Assembly (NCBI GenBank): GCA_014529385.2
Contig: CM043965.1
Location: forward strand, 65,689,190 to 65,753,189
DNA length: 64,000 nt
Source: Adiantum capillus-veneris
Taxonomy: Eukaryota; Streptophyta; Polypodiopsida; Polypodiales; Pteridaceae
Reading direction: 5' to 3'
The position numbers and the translations under genes are program-made. Positions 11,993 to 23,215 of the stretch are shown here, one piece after another. Numbering within the stretch: position 1 is the stretch's first letter; every line of letters begins with the position of its first letter. The notes beneath the pieces are model-generated. The model saw nothing but the letters and a program-made list of their open reading frames with translations. It searched no databases and was not told where the DNA came from.

Positions 11993-12600
11993 TTAGGAAT
12001 GTAAAGTCGATGTGTAGTAAAGAAGGCCATCCTCCATAGAATGGTCCTTTACTAGGGCTTTTTCTTTTTTTGCTGCATATTCCTGGTTGAGAATTTGAAT
12101 GAGTTGAAGATAGGCTTCATCTTTTTGTAAGCATTCCCTCACCTTATCCAATATTGGATTGTTGGCCACGGAGATGGCTCCAAGGAAGGCTTTTATGCTA
12201 AGGGCATCGGCAACCACATTTTCCTTTCCAAGTCTGTAGTTTATCTGGAAATTGTATTCCTAAAGAAGTTCTATCCAGCATCTTTGTCTCATGTTAAGGG
12301 TTGGTTGGGAAAAAATCCATTTTAGACTCTGGTGATTGATGATCAGCTGAAATTGGAATCCCAATAGATAATGTCTCCATAACTTGAGGGCATGAATAAC
12401 AGCTAATAATTCCAAGTCATGAGTTCAATAGTTTTATTCATGAAGCCTTAATTTTTTGGAAGTGGAGGCAATTGGTCGGCCTTCCTGGTGTTAAAACTCC
12501 TCCTACAACGAGTCCACTTGCATCTGTTTTACCACTTCAAAAGCTTGAGTAAAATCGGGTAGCTTGGGTACAGGAGCGAAGGTGAGGTATTGTTTCAGTT
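11993..12600 (-). pseudogene. pol: RNase H region of the chromovirus
   Basis: This is the region between the reverse transcriptase thumb and the integrase. The last part reads MVADALSIKAFLGAI, the end of the gypsy RNase H (usual motif N.VADALSR), followed by the linker to the integrase zinc finger. Upstream, degenerate frames correspond to the RNase H core, including the complement of a Phe/Tyr-rich LWRHYLLGFQF-like stretch near 12340-12400. Stops are frequent. The RNase H would remove the RNA strand after minus-strand synthesis. Confidence 0.7.
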
Positions 12601-12601
12601 G

Positions 12602-13306
12602 TTAGAAACAATCTTCTTGTTCTCTCTCCCATGTGAGCTTAGAGGATTTCTTGAGTTGTTGAGTCAAGGGTGCAACAATGAGTGCATAATCTTTGACGAA
12701 TATTCTATACCACCTTGTAATACCTAGAAACCCTCTAATTTCACTGATAGTTTTGGGTTGTGGCCATTCTATAATGTCCTTAACCTTTGCAAGGTCCACT
12801 GAGATCCCTTTAGAAGATATGATAAATCCAAGATAACTGACTTCAGGAGTGCAAAAGACACATTTGCTCATGTTAGCATACAACTGATGCTATCAAAGAA
12901 TACTCAAGACCTTGCATACATGTTCCTCATGCTCCTTAGCATCTCTAGAATATACCAAGCTATCATTGAAGAATACCAGAACAAAATCATCCAGGTATTC
13001 TTGAAATATATCCTGCATGAGCTGATTAAAAGTTGTTGGTGCATTTGTAAGGCCAAAGGGCATGACTATGAACTCATAGTGTCCGTATCAAGTGATGAAT
13101 GCAGTCTTGTATATGTCTACTTATTTGATCCAGATTTGATGATACCTTGACTTGAGATCAATGTTTGTGAGCATATTGGCCCCGTGCAATCTGTCTAGAA
13201 GTTTGTTTATGCGTGGGATAGGATACTTGTTCTTTACGGATACCTGATTAAGGCTTCGGTAGTCTATGCAGAGGCATAAGGATCCAGCCTTCTTTTTTTG
13301 AAACAA
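12602..13306 (-). pseudogene. pol: Reverse transcriptase of the chromovirus
   Basis: The frame begins with FQKKKAGSLCLCIDYRSLNQV and KYPIPRINKLLDRLHGA, the typical fingers/palm start. The catalytic motif reads [13 protein letters not shown] (complement of about 12960-13000), so both palm Asp residues are present. It continues as SKCVFCTPEVSYLGFIISSKGI and IRGFLGITRWYRIFVKDY (thumb and connection, 12602-12883). A stop after MYAN's predecessor at about 12886 and shifts near 13120 break it into three pieces. No residue of the catalytic Asp pair is lost. Confidence 0.88.
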
Positions 13307-13315
13307 AACAGGTGG

Positions 13316-14060
13316 TCACCATAGAGAAATACTTGGTCGGATGAAACCTTGCTCGATTAGTTGTTGAAGTTGTTCTTTGAGTTCTATGGCTTTAGGTAGA
13401 GACATTTTGTAAGTTCTTTTGGGAATAGGTTCACTACTTGGAAACGTTTCTATCTCATGGTGTATGTCCCTTGGGGGAGGTGAATTTGAGAGGTCCTCTA
13501 GAAACACATCTGAAATTTTCTTAAGCCACTCTAGAAGTTGGTTGGCCCCTGAATCTTTGGCTTTGTTTAGTTTGATCATGAAGATTTGTTGTCCCTTACG
13601 TAGACCTTTAATAAGTCTACTAGGCTTAACTAGATGGGCTTTTCGCTTCCCGTTACGTCCTTGAACTAAAATCTCCTCCCCTAGTTCATTCCTAAAGGAT
13701 AGGATACCTTTGGCACAGTGAATGTGTGCTTGATTTTTGATTAGCCAATCCATTCCCAAGATACCATCGTAGATTCAACCAGGTAGGGTGCGGAAGTAAG
13801 ATGAGGTAGAAACTCCTTCTAATTCAAATTCTACTTTTTTGGTTGAATGTTGAGAAAGGACTTCTTTTTTGTTTGCTAATTCCACTACCATTCTTTTGAC
13901 TGGGTATTGATTCAATTTAAGCTTCCTTAAACATTTTGGAGAAAGAAAAGAAAGGGTGCTACCACAATCTATAAGTAATTCAAACTTTTTACCTTATCGA
14001 TTTGCAGTAGTTTGAATGACCACATATTGCTGGCATGTTCCAGGATTGTCAATTTCGGAA
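13316..14060 (-). pseudogene. pol: Aspartic protease and RT N-terminus of the chromovirus
   Basis: The protease can be read at about 13960-14000 as FELLIDCGSTLSFLSPKCL, and further on as GILGMDWLIKNQAHIHC (13700-13770). The active site of this family is normally D-S/T-G; here the middle residue is Cys. The frame continues to IHHEIETFPSSEPIPKRTYKM and LIEQGFIRPSISLW, the conserved entry to reverse transcriptase. One stop lies in the LPG-IYDGILG segment near 13780. The Ser to Cys change may be a post-insertion mutation. Confidence 0.82.
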
Positions 14061-14260
14061 AACATGGTTTCTCTTTCATCTTCCTCATTAATTAGAGTAG
14101 GCTCTCCTACTATTTCATAAGCTTGGGCTCCTCTTCCTCGTCCCCTGCCAGGTCCTCCATTTCTTCCTCTTCCTCGTCCCCTGCCACGTCCTCCATTTCT
14201 TCCTCCTCTTTGTAAGTTACCTTGGTTGACGTGAGGTTGGCGGTTAGGCCTATTCGTAGC

Positions 14261-14960
14261 TCAAGAGTCTAATTCTTGGGGACAGCTGCACTTGTAGTGT
14301 CCCATCTGACCACATCCATAACATCTTACATCAGGGAAGGTTTGATTCAGAGTTTTTGCAGCAGTTACTGTACGTCGGTGACTTCCTTGGTTAAAATTTC
14401 CTCTAGCTCTTCCTCTATAATTATTATAGTTGGGATCGTTTCTGGTGGGGTTGCTTCCTTCAGCTGCAAGAGGTTTGGCCCTAAGAAGGGAATCCTGGAT
14501 TGATATAGGTCTCATGGCTTCGAGACATGTGCTCAGGGATTTGTTGAGACCTTGACAGAATCGGGAAATTTGTTGTTCCATGGTCATCTAAGGAGCATAA
14601 CATTGTAAAGATACAAAATTTGTATAGTACTCCTCTAGTGAAAGTCCTAACTGGCGTAGACCAACGAATTCATCTTAGTGGCTTGGTGAGCAAGAGGAAG
14701 ATAACGTTCTATAATGCCCTACTTCATCTTCTCCCTAGTTAATTTATTAGTGGGATTATCTCTACAGTGTTGTTTCCACCACAGCTTGGCATCTCCACTG
14801 AGGCAGAACATACCCAACATTTTTTGGTTTTCTTGAGCAGTTCCTATGGCTAAGGAAGAATCATCCATAGCCTCTAACCATGCTTCTACATCCCGCTCTA
14901 GATTGGGCCCTTCTACCTTAAAGACAAGGAGTTGGACATGCTTTAGTAGTAGTTTCTTTT
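14261..14960 (-). pseudogene. gag: Gag of the chromovirus
   Basis: The capsid region reads EAWLEAMDD, LSGDAKLWWKQHCRDNP and further blocks at about 14700-14950, the Pfam retrotrans_gag pattern. After a stop and shift the frame at 14587-14261 holds ISRFCQGLNKSL, a basic RGRARGNFNQG stretch, and one standard zinc knuckle, CYGCGQMGHYKCSC (CX2CX4HX4C). The knuckle spacing differs from the short knuckles of E1-E3. A low-complexity run encoding Arg/Gly-rich residues (14100-14230) separates the knuckle from the protease. Confidence 0.82.
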
Positions 14961-14999
14961 CTTGTGTAACAGTACATATTACAAAACATTTAGCACTTC

Positions 15000-15731
15000 A
15001 TTCACATTGCAATGATCAAAATGTAAATCCACTAATCTTAATTCCAATAACATGACATACAGTATTCCAGGAAACTCATGGTATAAACAATGACTAATAC
15101 AAGAAAACTAATATATATAAGGACATCAACACTCCTATAACAAAAGCCTATGCACCATGGGCAGATCGGATATAGGATCACAAAATACAACATCTCTTGG
15201 TCCTTTACAGCTAGGACCTACACCCATAGGCCTAATTTTTCTTGGGTAGACTGTGGTAGTTACTTAATCAAATACCCATTGGTTTTGTGACACTAAAACA
15301 CCACCATCTATTGCTATTTTTTCATTTGGATCTTCCGTTCTTGTGAACAAGTGTACTTCAATCACTCGAAGCTCCTTTGCCTATTTGAGTCTTTTGAGAC
15401 TTTAAAAAAATCCTTCCAACTCTCCTGCATCTATGAGAAAAAGTCCATCAAACCTTCCCCAACTAATTCCCTAAGTGGGTGGGGAAAACATGTAATCCAA
15501 TAGCTTCATTAAACTCTTCCGTACTATGTATTTTTGGGATATGCATGCTCCCATAAACATGATGTTGAAGACCAAAAACTTACGAAAGCCATGATGGAAT
15601 TCTTCTTGCACAGATGGGGACAATGTTTCTCTTTTCTCTTTCTCTCTCATATTTCAATTACACTCTTTTAATCACTTTTTACCAAACCCACTTTCCCCTA
15701 GTACCTTAATGTTTTCCAAGACCTTAATTAA
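15000..15731. other. Chromovirus leader, no gene
   Basis: The stretch lies between the gag start and the primer site. It is AT-rich, with only short frames on either strand and no recognisable motif. I read it as the 5' untranslated leader. Confidence 0.6.
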
Positions 15732-15747
15732 CCTTGATTTGATACTA
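15732..15747 (-). other. Primer binding site of the chromovirus (tRNA-Met-like)
   Basis: On the minus strand TAGTATCAAATCAAGG follows the LTR end CTTACA by two bases. It resembles TGGTATCAGAGCAAGG, the initiator-Met complementary site used by most chromoviruses, with about three changes. Confidence 0.75.
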
Positions 15748-15749
15748 CT

Positions 15750-15802
15750 TGTAAGATCCCCCAACTCACCAAGATCACGATTGGGATGGGCCCTTTGATA
15801 GG
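15750..15802 (-). repeat. 5' LTR of the chromovirus, inner fragment
   Basis: The sequence from TGTAAGATCCCCC to ATAGG matches the start of the LTR at 9231. It is cut at ATAGG by the LARD, and its continuation is at 23216. Confidence 0.92.
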
Positions 15803-16757
15803 TGTTGGAGGCTCGCCATAGCATAGGCAATCTCCCACAAATCTATCAATCCGGAGAGAGAGAGCATGACCCGGCTAGGGCTTTGAGGTATCACACAAAG
15901 AATGTGCGACAGCATCATCGCATGCAAAGATTGAGAGGATTCAAAAGCGTGCATCCTCCAATGCAAATAGAAATCATCCCAAATCAACTAATGCTAATTG
16001 CACATAAAGCATCAATTTCAAGAAATCATCTACACACATCAAGCAACAAAGTGAAACACACTAATCTTGGAATCTCTCAAGCACAACTCTAATTACATGC
16101 ATTGACGATTAAGCACACAAGATCGCATTCAAGTCGGCCACCCCAACCATGCCCATCATGGTGTCCAAATCAAGTCATACATAATCAAATTAAGCTCAAG
16201 GCTTCTTAAACCTACACACACACACAAGCACACCATTAGAGGACAACTCTAATCCCTCAATCACGAGTACGCCCACTCCGCTTAATCGAGAGAGTTAGAT
16301 AAGGACTCCACTAATCGGAGTAGCTTAGCATAAGTAAGAGTTAGATTATAGAAGATCAACACTTCAAAACAATGAACAAAAGTAGAGAAACATGATTGAC
16401 AACATAATGAAGACTAAATTAATTAAGAGAGGATTACACTAATTACATGTGATTAGCACTAGCCTTCTAAGCATGGGCATTAAGCTCAAAGGCTAGGCCA
16501 TCAAGAGCTACTCTAGGGAGAGAGTTCTCAAAAGGACCACTCAAGAATGACCTCTCATTAAGCATAGGGCTCTTTGATAGTTTTGGGCCTCAAACCTTTC
16601 AACTATGGGATAAAGTGAGCTCTCTAGCCTAGACTCATACAACTTTGGAACTCCTAAATGAGCCCAAGCCCTATACAATGAAAAGTAAATATTGTGCACT
16701 ATGGCACATTTCCATAGCTTGGTGCATAATTGGTGTAGCCGTTAGCCGCTTCTAACA
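15803..16757 (-). repeat. 3' LTR of the LARD
   Basis: It runs from TGTTGGAGGC to TTCTAACA in plus orientation and matches 22277-23215. It has about 16 extra bases near 15866 relative to the other copy and carries TATC where the 5' copy has the TATA box. Confidence 0.95.
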
Positions 16758-16770
16758 CTCCCCCCTTCCT
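16758..16770 (-). other. Polypurine tract of the LARD
   Basis: Minus-strand AGGAAGGGGGGAG directly precedes the 3' LTR start TGTTAGAAGC. The same tract occurs near 9214, 39190 and 40851 beside other elements. Confidence 0.88.
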
Positions 16771-18339
16771 AATTTGGCGCACGTCCTCGTGTGCCGGTGA
16801 AGCAAGACACGGTGACATGGTAGAAAGCAAGTCCAAGGAAGAAATGTTGAGCTGCAAAACATAAGAACAAGTAATGAGCATCAAAGGCCACCAATAATGA
16901 ATAAAACATGAAGCATAAATGATCAATCATGCAAAGTGATTTTTTGCTTCTAAAAGATGGGTTAATCATAGTCAAAAACTAGACACATAAAGCAAAAAAA
17001 TACTCACACTTTTGTGAAGATTAAACCACTTGAAATTTCAATTTTATGCATGAAACACAAGCAATCAATTATGACCCTAGGCTAATGCAAGTTCATAAAC
17101 CTACTGGCCTAAAAACTATGTGAACAATCTTAATAAATCATTCAAGTCTATCATGTCTATGGGCTATAAAAAAGCTTATAATCTATTAGTACATTGTCAA
17201 AAGTTTTTTTGAAGCTCATGGAAGTTTTGATTTAGTCATTCATTGTAAAATTGAAGCACAATCACAAGGCTACCACCCCAAGGCAAGTCTAGGTGCGACT
17301 CTCAGCTCCTTGAACCCTCAAGAAGGTGTTCCAAAAGCCTACTAGCTTACCAAGGCGATGGCTAACCCCTATTAACCCAGGGCATCGGTTTAGGGCTTTG
17401 ACCAAGCGAGCCAAAGTGATTCCCCTCGCCTACCAAGTGCCAATAAGGCGCTAGGCCTCACATAGACACAACATAACATATAATTTTTATTTTCATGTGC
17501 CTTAGTAGCATTTTTACTACTTTTTTGGACACTTCTTTGCTTCATGGTTCATTTTTTAGCACATTATTGCTTCCTTTATGAGATACTAGTGGCAATTGGA
17601 CTAAAAAATACTAAAGCCTAATCATAGCCCTAGGTCATGAAAAAAAATGAGTGGAGTATTATGACTATCACTATGAATCTAGGACTAGCAAGAAATGAAC
17701 CTACATTAACCTAAGGTCAAGGCCAATTACCTATGATTAGCATACATAAAACCTAATTTTTTGGTGAGTTTAATTTTCACAAAGTAGGGTGTTGAAACTT
17801 TACGATGCCTAGCTTTTGAACATGAAAAACCCATAGCTTAGAAGCAGATTTACTTAAGCCAAGCAAGAGAATGAACAAAAGAGCAAAATCATGGAAGGAT
17901 TACACCTATTCATGCTCTTTGTGCATCCTTGAGCAAGCATCCTTTGTGTAGAGAAGTCTCTTGATCCTTTTTATTTGCAAAAAGAAGACTTTTGAAGCTA
18001 AGTGTAAACACAAGCTACAAAAGCCAATTATTGAAATCCAAAAGCACACCAAAAAACATTAATGAAAACCTAAAACTAGGGTCTTGCATACCCGAATTTG
18101 CCAAAGGGAAAAAAATACAAGGAAAAAAAATGCCTTTGGTTATGCACATGATGCTCTAAAGTAGCAAATTTATGCATACATATCAACCATGAGAGATAAA
18201 ATGAGCTTCTACATAAGCAAATAGTGCAATTTTTATCATCGCTCATGTATGATTCAAAGTTTACTATTTTCTAGCTCAATGAAATATGGAATTTAAAACA
18301 AGCCAAGAGCTAAAAATAATGCATCTTTTGAGTGAAATG

Positions 18340-19090
18340 AAGTGGCTCTCGATAGCCAAATTTTACAATTTAAAGCTTTCCAAAAAGTTGGCTAACAACT
18401 AGCTCAATTGAAATTTTAGTATTTGTTAGTGTGATCTTTGATCTAGAGATGACTGCAACTCGATGAAATGAAAATGAATGGCTCTTACTAGCCAAATTTG
18501 TACTTGAAAACTCAAAAAGTTGGCTAAACACTAGCTCAAAATGAAAAAATTAACTTTTGTGACAAGGCTATGAGCTAGCATTACAACTTTAATCCCAACA
18601 TTTGAATGGCTCTAATTAGCCAAATTGTTGCAATACATTGCAATGATGACCCCTTCTTGGATCAATGAAATCACACACCTGCCACACCCCTTCAAAACAA
18701 CTCAAATGTTAGTGATTTTAAGCATTTGTAAATTCAATACAAGCATTAAAAATATGCTCAATCAATCACAACCCCCAATGCTCTCCGTTGGCCATTTAAA
18801 ACAAGCTCAATTTTAGTACTTTGCAATGTTTTTTTCATTCAACTCAAGCACTAAAAGCATGCTCAATGCTATCTCATGGCCATTCAAGAAGCTCAATTTA
18901 CTGCTATGCAAGGATTTTTGCATACATATTAAGCACTAAAACAATATCGAGCAATGCCAAGTTCAAATTCTAGTGTATGCTTCATTCACAAACTCAACTT
19001 TAGTGCTATGCAAACATGTTGCCGTTCAAGTCAAGCACTCAAATGCACACTCAATACCAAACTCAAGTTTTAATGCACAAGACTTCTTGA
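18340..19090. repeat. Imperfect tandem repeats inside the LARD
   Basis: Two adjacent repeat types are visible. The first, about 135 bases long, begins near 18350, 18480 and 18605 with TGGCTCT and TAGCCAAATT. The second, about 110-125 bases long, recurs four to five times from about 18690, each with CTCAATTTTAGT, CTATGCAA and AAGCACTAAAA blocks. Divergence between units is considerable, so the boundaries are approximate. Confidence 0.6.
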
Positions 19091-19599
19091 CCAAGCATGT
19101 ACATATCATCAATGTAACTCTCAAATGAAGCTCACATGCATGTCAAATAGAGCTTGCCATTTTAGTGCAAATTAGAATTTCAATCAAGCCAAGCATTAAA
19201 GAAGTCCATGATCCCTTATGAATTTCAAAATTTTAATGCCATTATCGTAAAATTTTCAATGAACCATCCCAATTGGCACACAATTGATGCTCAAAATAAG
19301 AGCATTTGGCATAGATAGCAGTGAGTGATAGAGGCCAATCATAATCACAAATCGATTGCAATTTTAAAAACTCCCATGAGTGGTAGGTCATGCTCACAGA
19401 TCTCATCTATGAGTGTAGCAAAATGGCCAAATTTCCTGGATGTATCAATTTTTGCTAGTAGATCTCGAGCCATGATTAATTTAATTGTCAATGTATAGCA
19501 CCACCGACCACACTCTATGAAGTTTGGCTCATACTAGCTATATGCTTGAGGGCTCGACTTTTGTTAAAGTTCTCAGGCGATGTGGGAATCACTTCGTGA

Positions 19600-20720
19600 C
19601 AAGAGGAGTCTTTTTTTTTTTTTATGTTTCTCAGCTTGGACAAGTCTGTGATATCGCGAGGACGCCAGCCAGGACTGTGTTGTTGTGAGGTGGGGACGTG
19701 CAGGGCTAGCCGGACCTCTTGCTGCTATAGATGGTCGAGCTGCAGAGTCTGTGTCTTTGTGTGTGTGTTGTGCTCTGGAATGAAACCCGGCAGGGCTACA
19801 AGCCAGGGCAGTGTGTGTGTGTGAGTTTATGGCAGGCGGGACTGCACTGTGGCAAAAACTCAGTGGGGTGTGGCATGCTAGGATTCACGAGCCCGATAGC
19901 AGCAAGACCAAGGCAAGCAATGTGTTCTGAAGTACAGATGGCGAGATTGTGTGGGTGTTAATGTACGCAGCACCATGTTCTGGGCGAACTCGAGATGAGG
20001 TTCGAGAGACCAAGAGGGAGAATTTATGGGTTTGAAAAGGGTGCGTGGGCAGCGGTGGTGCCTTGAAGGTAGTAGATACAGCAGGGCAAGGGGTCAGGAC
20101 CTTGAGATGGGATCTGGCGTGATAGTAGGGGCTAGGGGGAGAGGCTGCAGCAGCAGGTGTTGTAGGATAAGCAGGGTGTATTGTGTGTGTGTGAACTGTT
20201 TAGCGTTATGTTGGCAGGTTATGGGTAAGTGGACTTGAATGTGTGTGACGCCATGCGAGTGAATAGCGGGCTGGTGCAGTTGCTATGACTCTTTGAAGCC
20301 ATGAAGCCACAAAAGGCAGCTGCCTGCAAGCATCATGTGGGTGTGGGTTTCCTGCGCATGCCAAGCCGCAGAAAACGCTGTGTGTGTTGTCTTCTTGCAT
20401 GTTGCCAAAGTGTGGCAAGCTCGACAACGCAGGTGGGGACAAAAGTGCAAGGTGGGTTAGAACCTTGGAATAGACCCAGCCAAAATGGGGAGCTATAATA
20501 AGGTCTTGCATGGTCAAATTAAACCTTAAGGTCACACCCTCCGTGGTGGGTATTGACAAAAAGGGGTGTGTGGGAGTGTTTGTCTGAGCGCCGAATCATG
20601 CCAAAAATGGGTGTGTGTGTGTGTGTGTGTGAGATTTAAAAAATCCCTTTTAGGGGCTTGTTCCCACGGTCATCAAGGGTGTGTTAACATGTATGTGTGT
20701 GTGTTGTGTGGGTAGTCATT
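19600..20720. other. GC/TG-rich island in the LARD
   Basis: This stretch contrasts with the AT-rich surroundings. It is rich in TGTGTG and GGCAGG, and contains a (TG)n tract at about 20613-20632. Short frames exist on both strands but show no domain and no consistent codon bias. It may be an old insertion or captured sequence within the LARD; I do not recognise it. Confidence 0.5.
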
Positions 20721-22255
20721 CGAACAAGGGTGGGTTAAAGATTGCCCCACACACAATGGGGACACAATTGATGTTACACATGTCATAGCTAATTCCATTT
20801 TCAATTGACCTTAATATATCACAATGGAATCACTCATCAACTCTTTCATCCACACGTGATCAATCAAGCATTCCTAGCATAGTGTTTGAGTGAATCGATT
20901 GGTCATAGCTTCCCAAATTACCTAGTAATGCAAGCTCGAGAAATTGATATTAAAGGCGGTTTACATCAAGCATTGTGTACGCACATGAATGTAGTGCGCC
21001 ATTAATTCTCAAATGCCAATTTATATCCAATTTCAATCATTACAACTCAAGTTGCTCATATCCCAAAACCCTAATCATCCAAACCCTGTCGGATTTGTCA
21101 CTTGGTTTGTACGGCTACACAATTGATTACGGCATTTGCACATGCACAAATCATTGAATTTTTGAATATTTTCAATCAAATTGGCACACACACCTAAATT
21201 TAGGCCGTCGATTTGTGCAAAAATTTCATTAAACACTCATTGCATTTCATCAATTGCACACTTGATCACATACATGAGTATATACATGCTAAATTAACTC
21301 AATTTTAATCAAAAATTGATCAAATTTTAACTCAATTTAGCATGCACACATACAAAAATTAGGTGCACAATATCAATTTTTTTGCTCAATTAGCAACGAA
21401 ATTCGGCCAATTCTTAATGCTTGCACACACATTTCTTGCAAAATTATCAATCTCCAAGCATTTAGGTGTTCAATTTGACCATAAATCTTCTCATCAAAGT
21501 TATTTAAAATGGGCACACACATTCAAATCTTGCCCTAACTTTGGCAATTAGGCCTACTCCATGACCGGAATAGCCTCACATACACATCAATTTAGTGATT
21601 TGCACACACAATTTATGCAAAACTACCATTCCTCAAGCATCTAGGCATCCAATTTCATCAAATTAAGCATAAATTCCATCAATTAGGCACACACACCTAA
21701 TTTTAGCAATGATTTAGCAACTCAATGGGATCAACTCAATCAATCAAAAATTGAACGGAGTAGGTCAATCCACTTACAATTGATTACTTTCTCGCTTAAT
21801 CCTTGCTCCCCACGTAGACACTCCATTGCACACACATGTGTGCAACTCCGATTCAGTCCAAAATTGATCAAAAAATTGACCAAAATCAACACTCAATCAC
21901 ATGATTAGGCATAGATTAGAGCAATTAAGAGTGACGATCCTCCTCAATTAAGGGGATTTAGCATACATTCCAAATCAAAATTAGTGGTTAGGCTAGCACA
22001 ATTAGCACAAAATTATCATGGAATTAGTACCATTAGCATGAAATTAACATGAATGGGATGCAAAATTAGTGAAGTTTAGTGAAAATTTAGCAAAATCAAA
22101 AGAGAATTTAGGGGTTTTTGGGGTGAAATGACTCTATACACATCCAATTAAACCTAATTATACTACACACAAATCAAATCCTACTTAATTACAAGAAATC
22201 GATAATCAAATTACTCTTAACTTTTGCAACCTCAACTCCACTAGCATAGGCAACC

Positions 22256-22275
22256 CGTCCCCGGAAACGGCGCCA
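22256..22275 (-). other. Primer binding site of the LARD (tRNA-Asp-like)
   Basis: Minus-strand TGGCGCCGTTTCCGGGGACG starts one base after the LTR end CTCTAACA. It matches the Athila-type tRNA-Asp site TGGCGCCGTTGCCGGGGA at all but one position. Confidence 0.9.
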
Positions 22276-22276
22276 A

Positions 22277-23215
22277 TGTTAGAGGCTCGCCATAGCATAG
22301 GCAATCTCCCACATATCTATCAATCCGGAGAGAGAGGGCTTGGAGGCATCACACAAAGAATGTGCGAGAGCGTCATCGGATGCAAAGATTGAGAGGATTC
22401 AAGAGCGTGCATCCTCCAATGCAAATAGAAATCATCTCAAATCAACTAATGCTAATTGCACATCAAGCATCAATTTCAAGCAATCATCTACACACATCAA
22501 GCAACGAAGTGAAACACACTAATCTTGGAATCTCTCAAGCACAACTCTAATTACATGCATTGACGATTAAGCACACAAGATCGCATTCAAGTCGGCCACC
22601 CCAACCATGCCCATCATGGTGTCCAAATCAAGTCACACATAATCAAATTAATCTCAAGGCTTCTTAAACCTACACACACACACAAGCACACCATTAGAGG
22701 ACAACTCTAATCCCTCAATCACGAGTACGTCCACTCCGCTTAATCGAGAGAGTTAGATAAGGACTCCACTAATCGGAGTAGCTTAGCATAAGTAAGAGTT
22801 AGATTATAGAAGATCAACACTTCAAAACAATGAAGGAAAGTAGAGAAACATGATTGACAACACAATGAAGACTAGATTAATTAAGAGAGGATTACATTAA
22901 TTACATGTGATTAGCACTAGCCTTCTAAGCATGGGCATTAAGCTCAAAGGCTAGGCCATCAAGAGCTACTCTAGGGAGAGAGTTCTCCAAAGGACCACTC
23001 AAGAATGACCTCTCATTAAGCATAGGGCTCTTTTATAGTTTTGGGCCTCAAACCCTTCAACTATGGGATAAAGTGAGCTCTCTAGCTTAGACTCATACAA
23101 CTTTGGAACTCCTAAATGAGCCCAAGCCCTATACAATGAAAAGTAAATACTGTGCACTATGGCACATTTCCATAGCTTGGTGCATAATTGGTGTAGCCGT
23201 TAGCCGCTTCTAACA
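22277..23215 (-). repeat. 5' LTR of the LARD
   Basis: The LTR is bounded by the primer site on the left and the ATAGG duplication on the right. Minus-strand CTATAAAAGAG (complement of 23029-23039) is a good TATA box about 180 bases from the LTR start. Confidence 0.95.

Larger units (their letters stand above)
16771..22255 (-). other. Interior of the LARD, no coding sequence
   Basis: The region is AT-rich and without a convincing frame on either strand. It contains internal repeats: units of about 135 bases at 18340-18620 (TGGCTCT...TAGCCAAATT...AAAAGTTGGCTAA), units of about 110-125 bases at 18690-19090 (AAGCTCAATTTTAGT...AAGCACTAAAAGCATGCTCAAT), and a 179-base-spaced pair at 21422 and 21601. 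A GC- and TG-richer island lies at 19600-20720. Confidence 0.8.
15803..23215 (-). mobile_element. LARD: large non-coding LTR retrotransposon
   Basis: This 7413-base insertion sits inside the chromovirus 5' LTR and is flanked by the duplication ATAGG (15798-15802 and 23216-23220). It has LTRs of 955 and 939 bases that are almost identical by eye. On the minus strand the order is 5' LTR, tRNA-Asp-like primer site, a 5.5-kb interior without retroelement protein, polypurine tract and 3' LTR. It therefore has all the cis signals but no gag or pol, which defines a LARD. Its primer site and polypurine tract resemble those of E1-E3, so a relative of E2 could have mobilised it (inference). Confidence 0.95.

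Noticed and set aside
15802-16092. Similar frames at 15802-16092 and 22362-22550
   Set aside because: They are the two LARD LTRs, not a duplicated gene.
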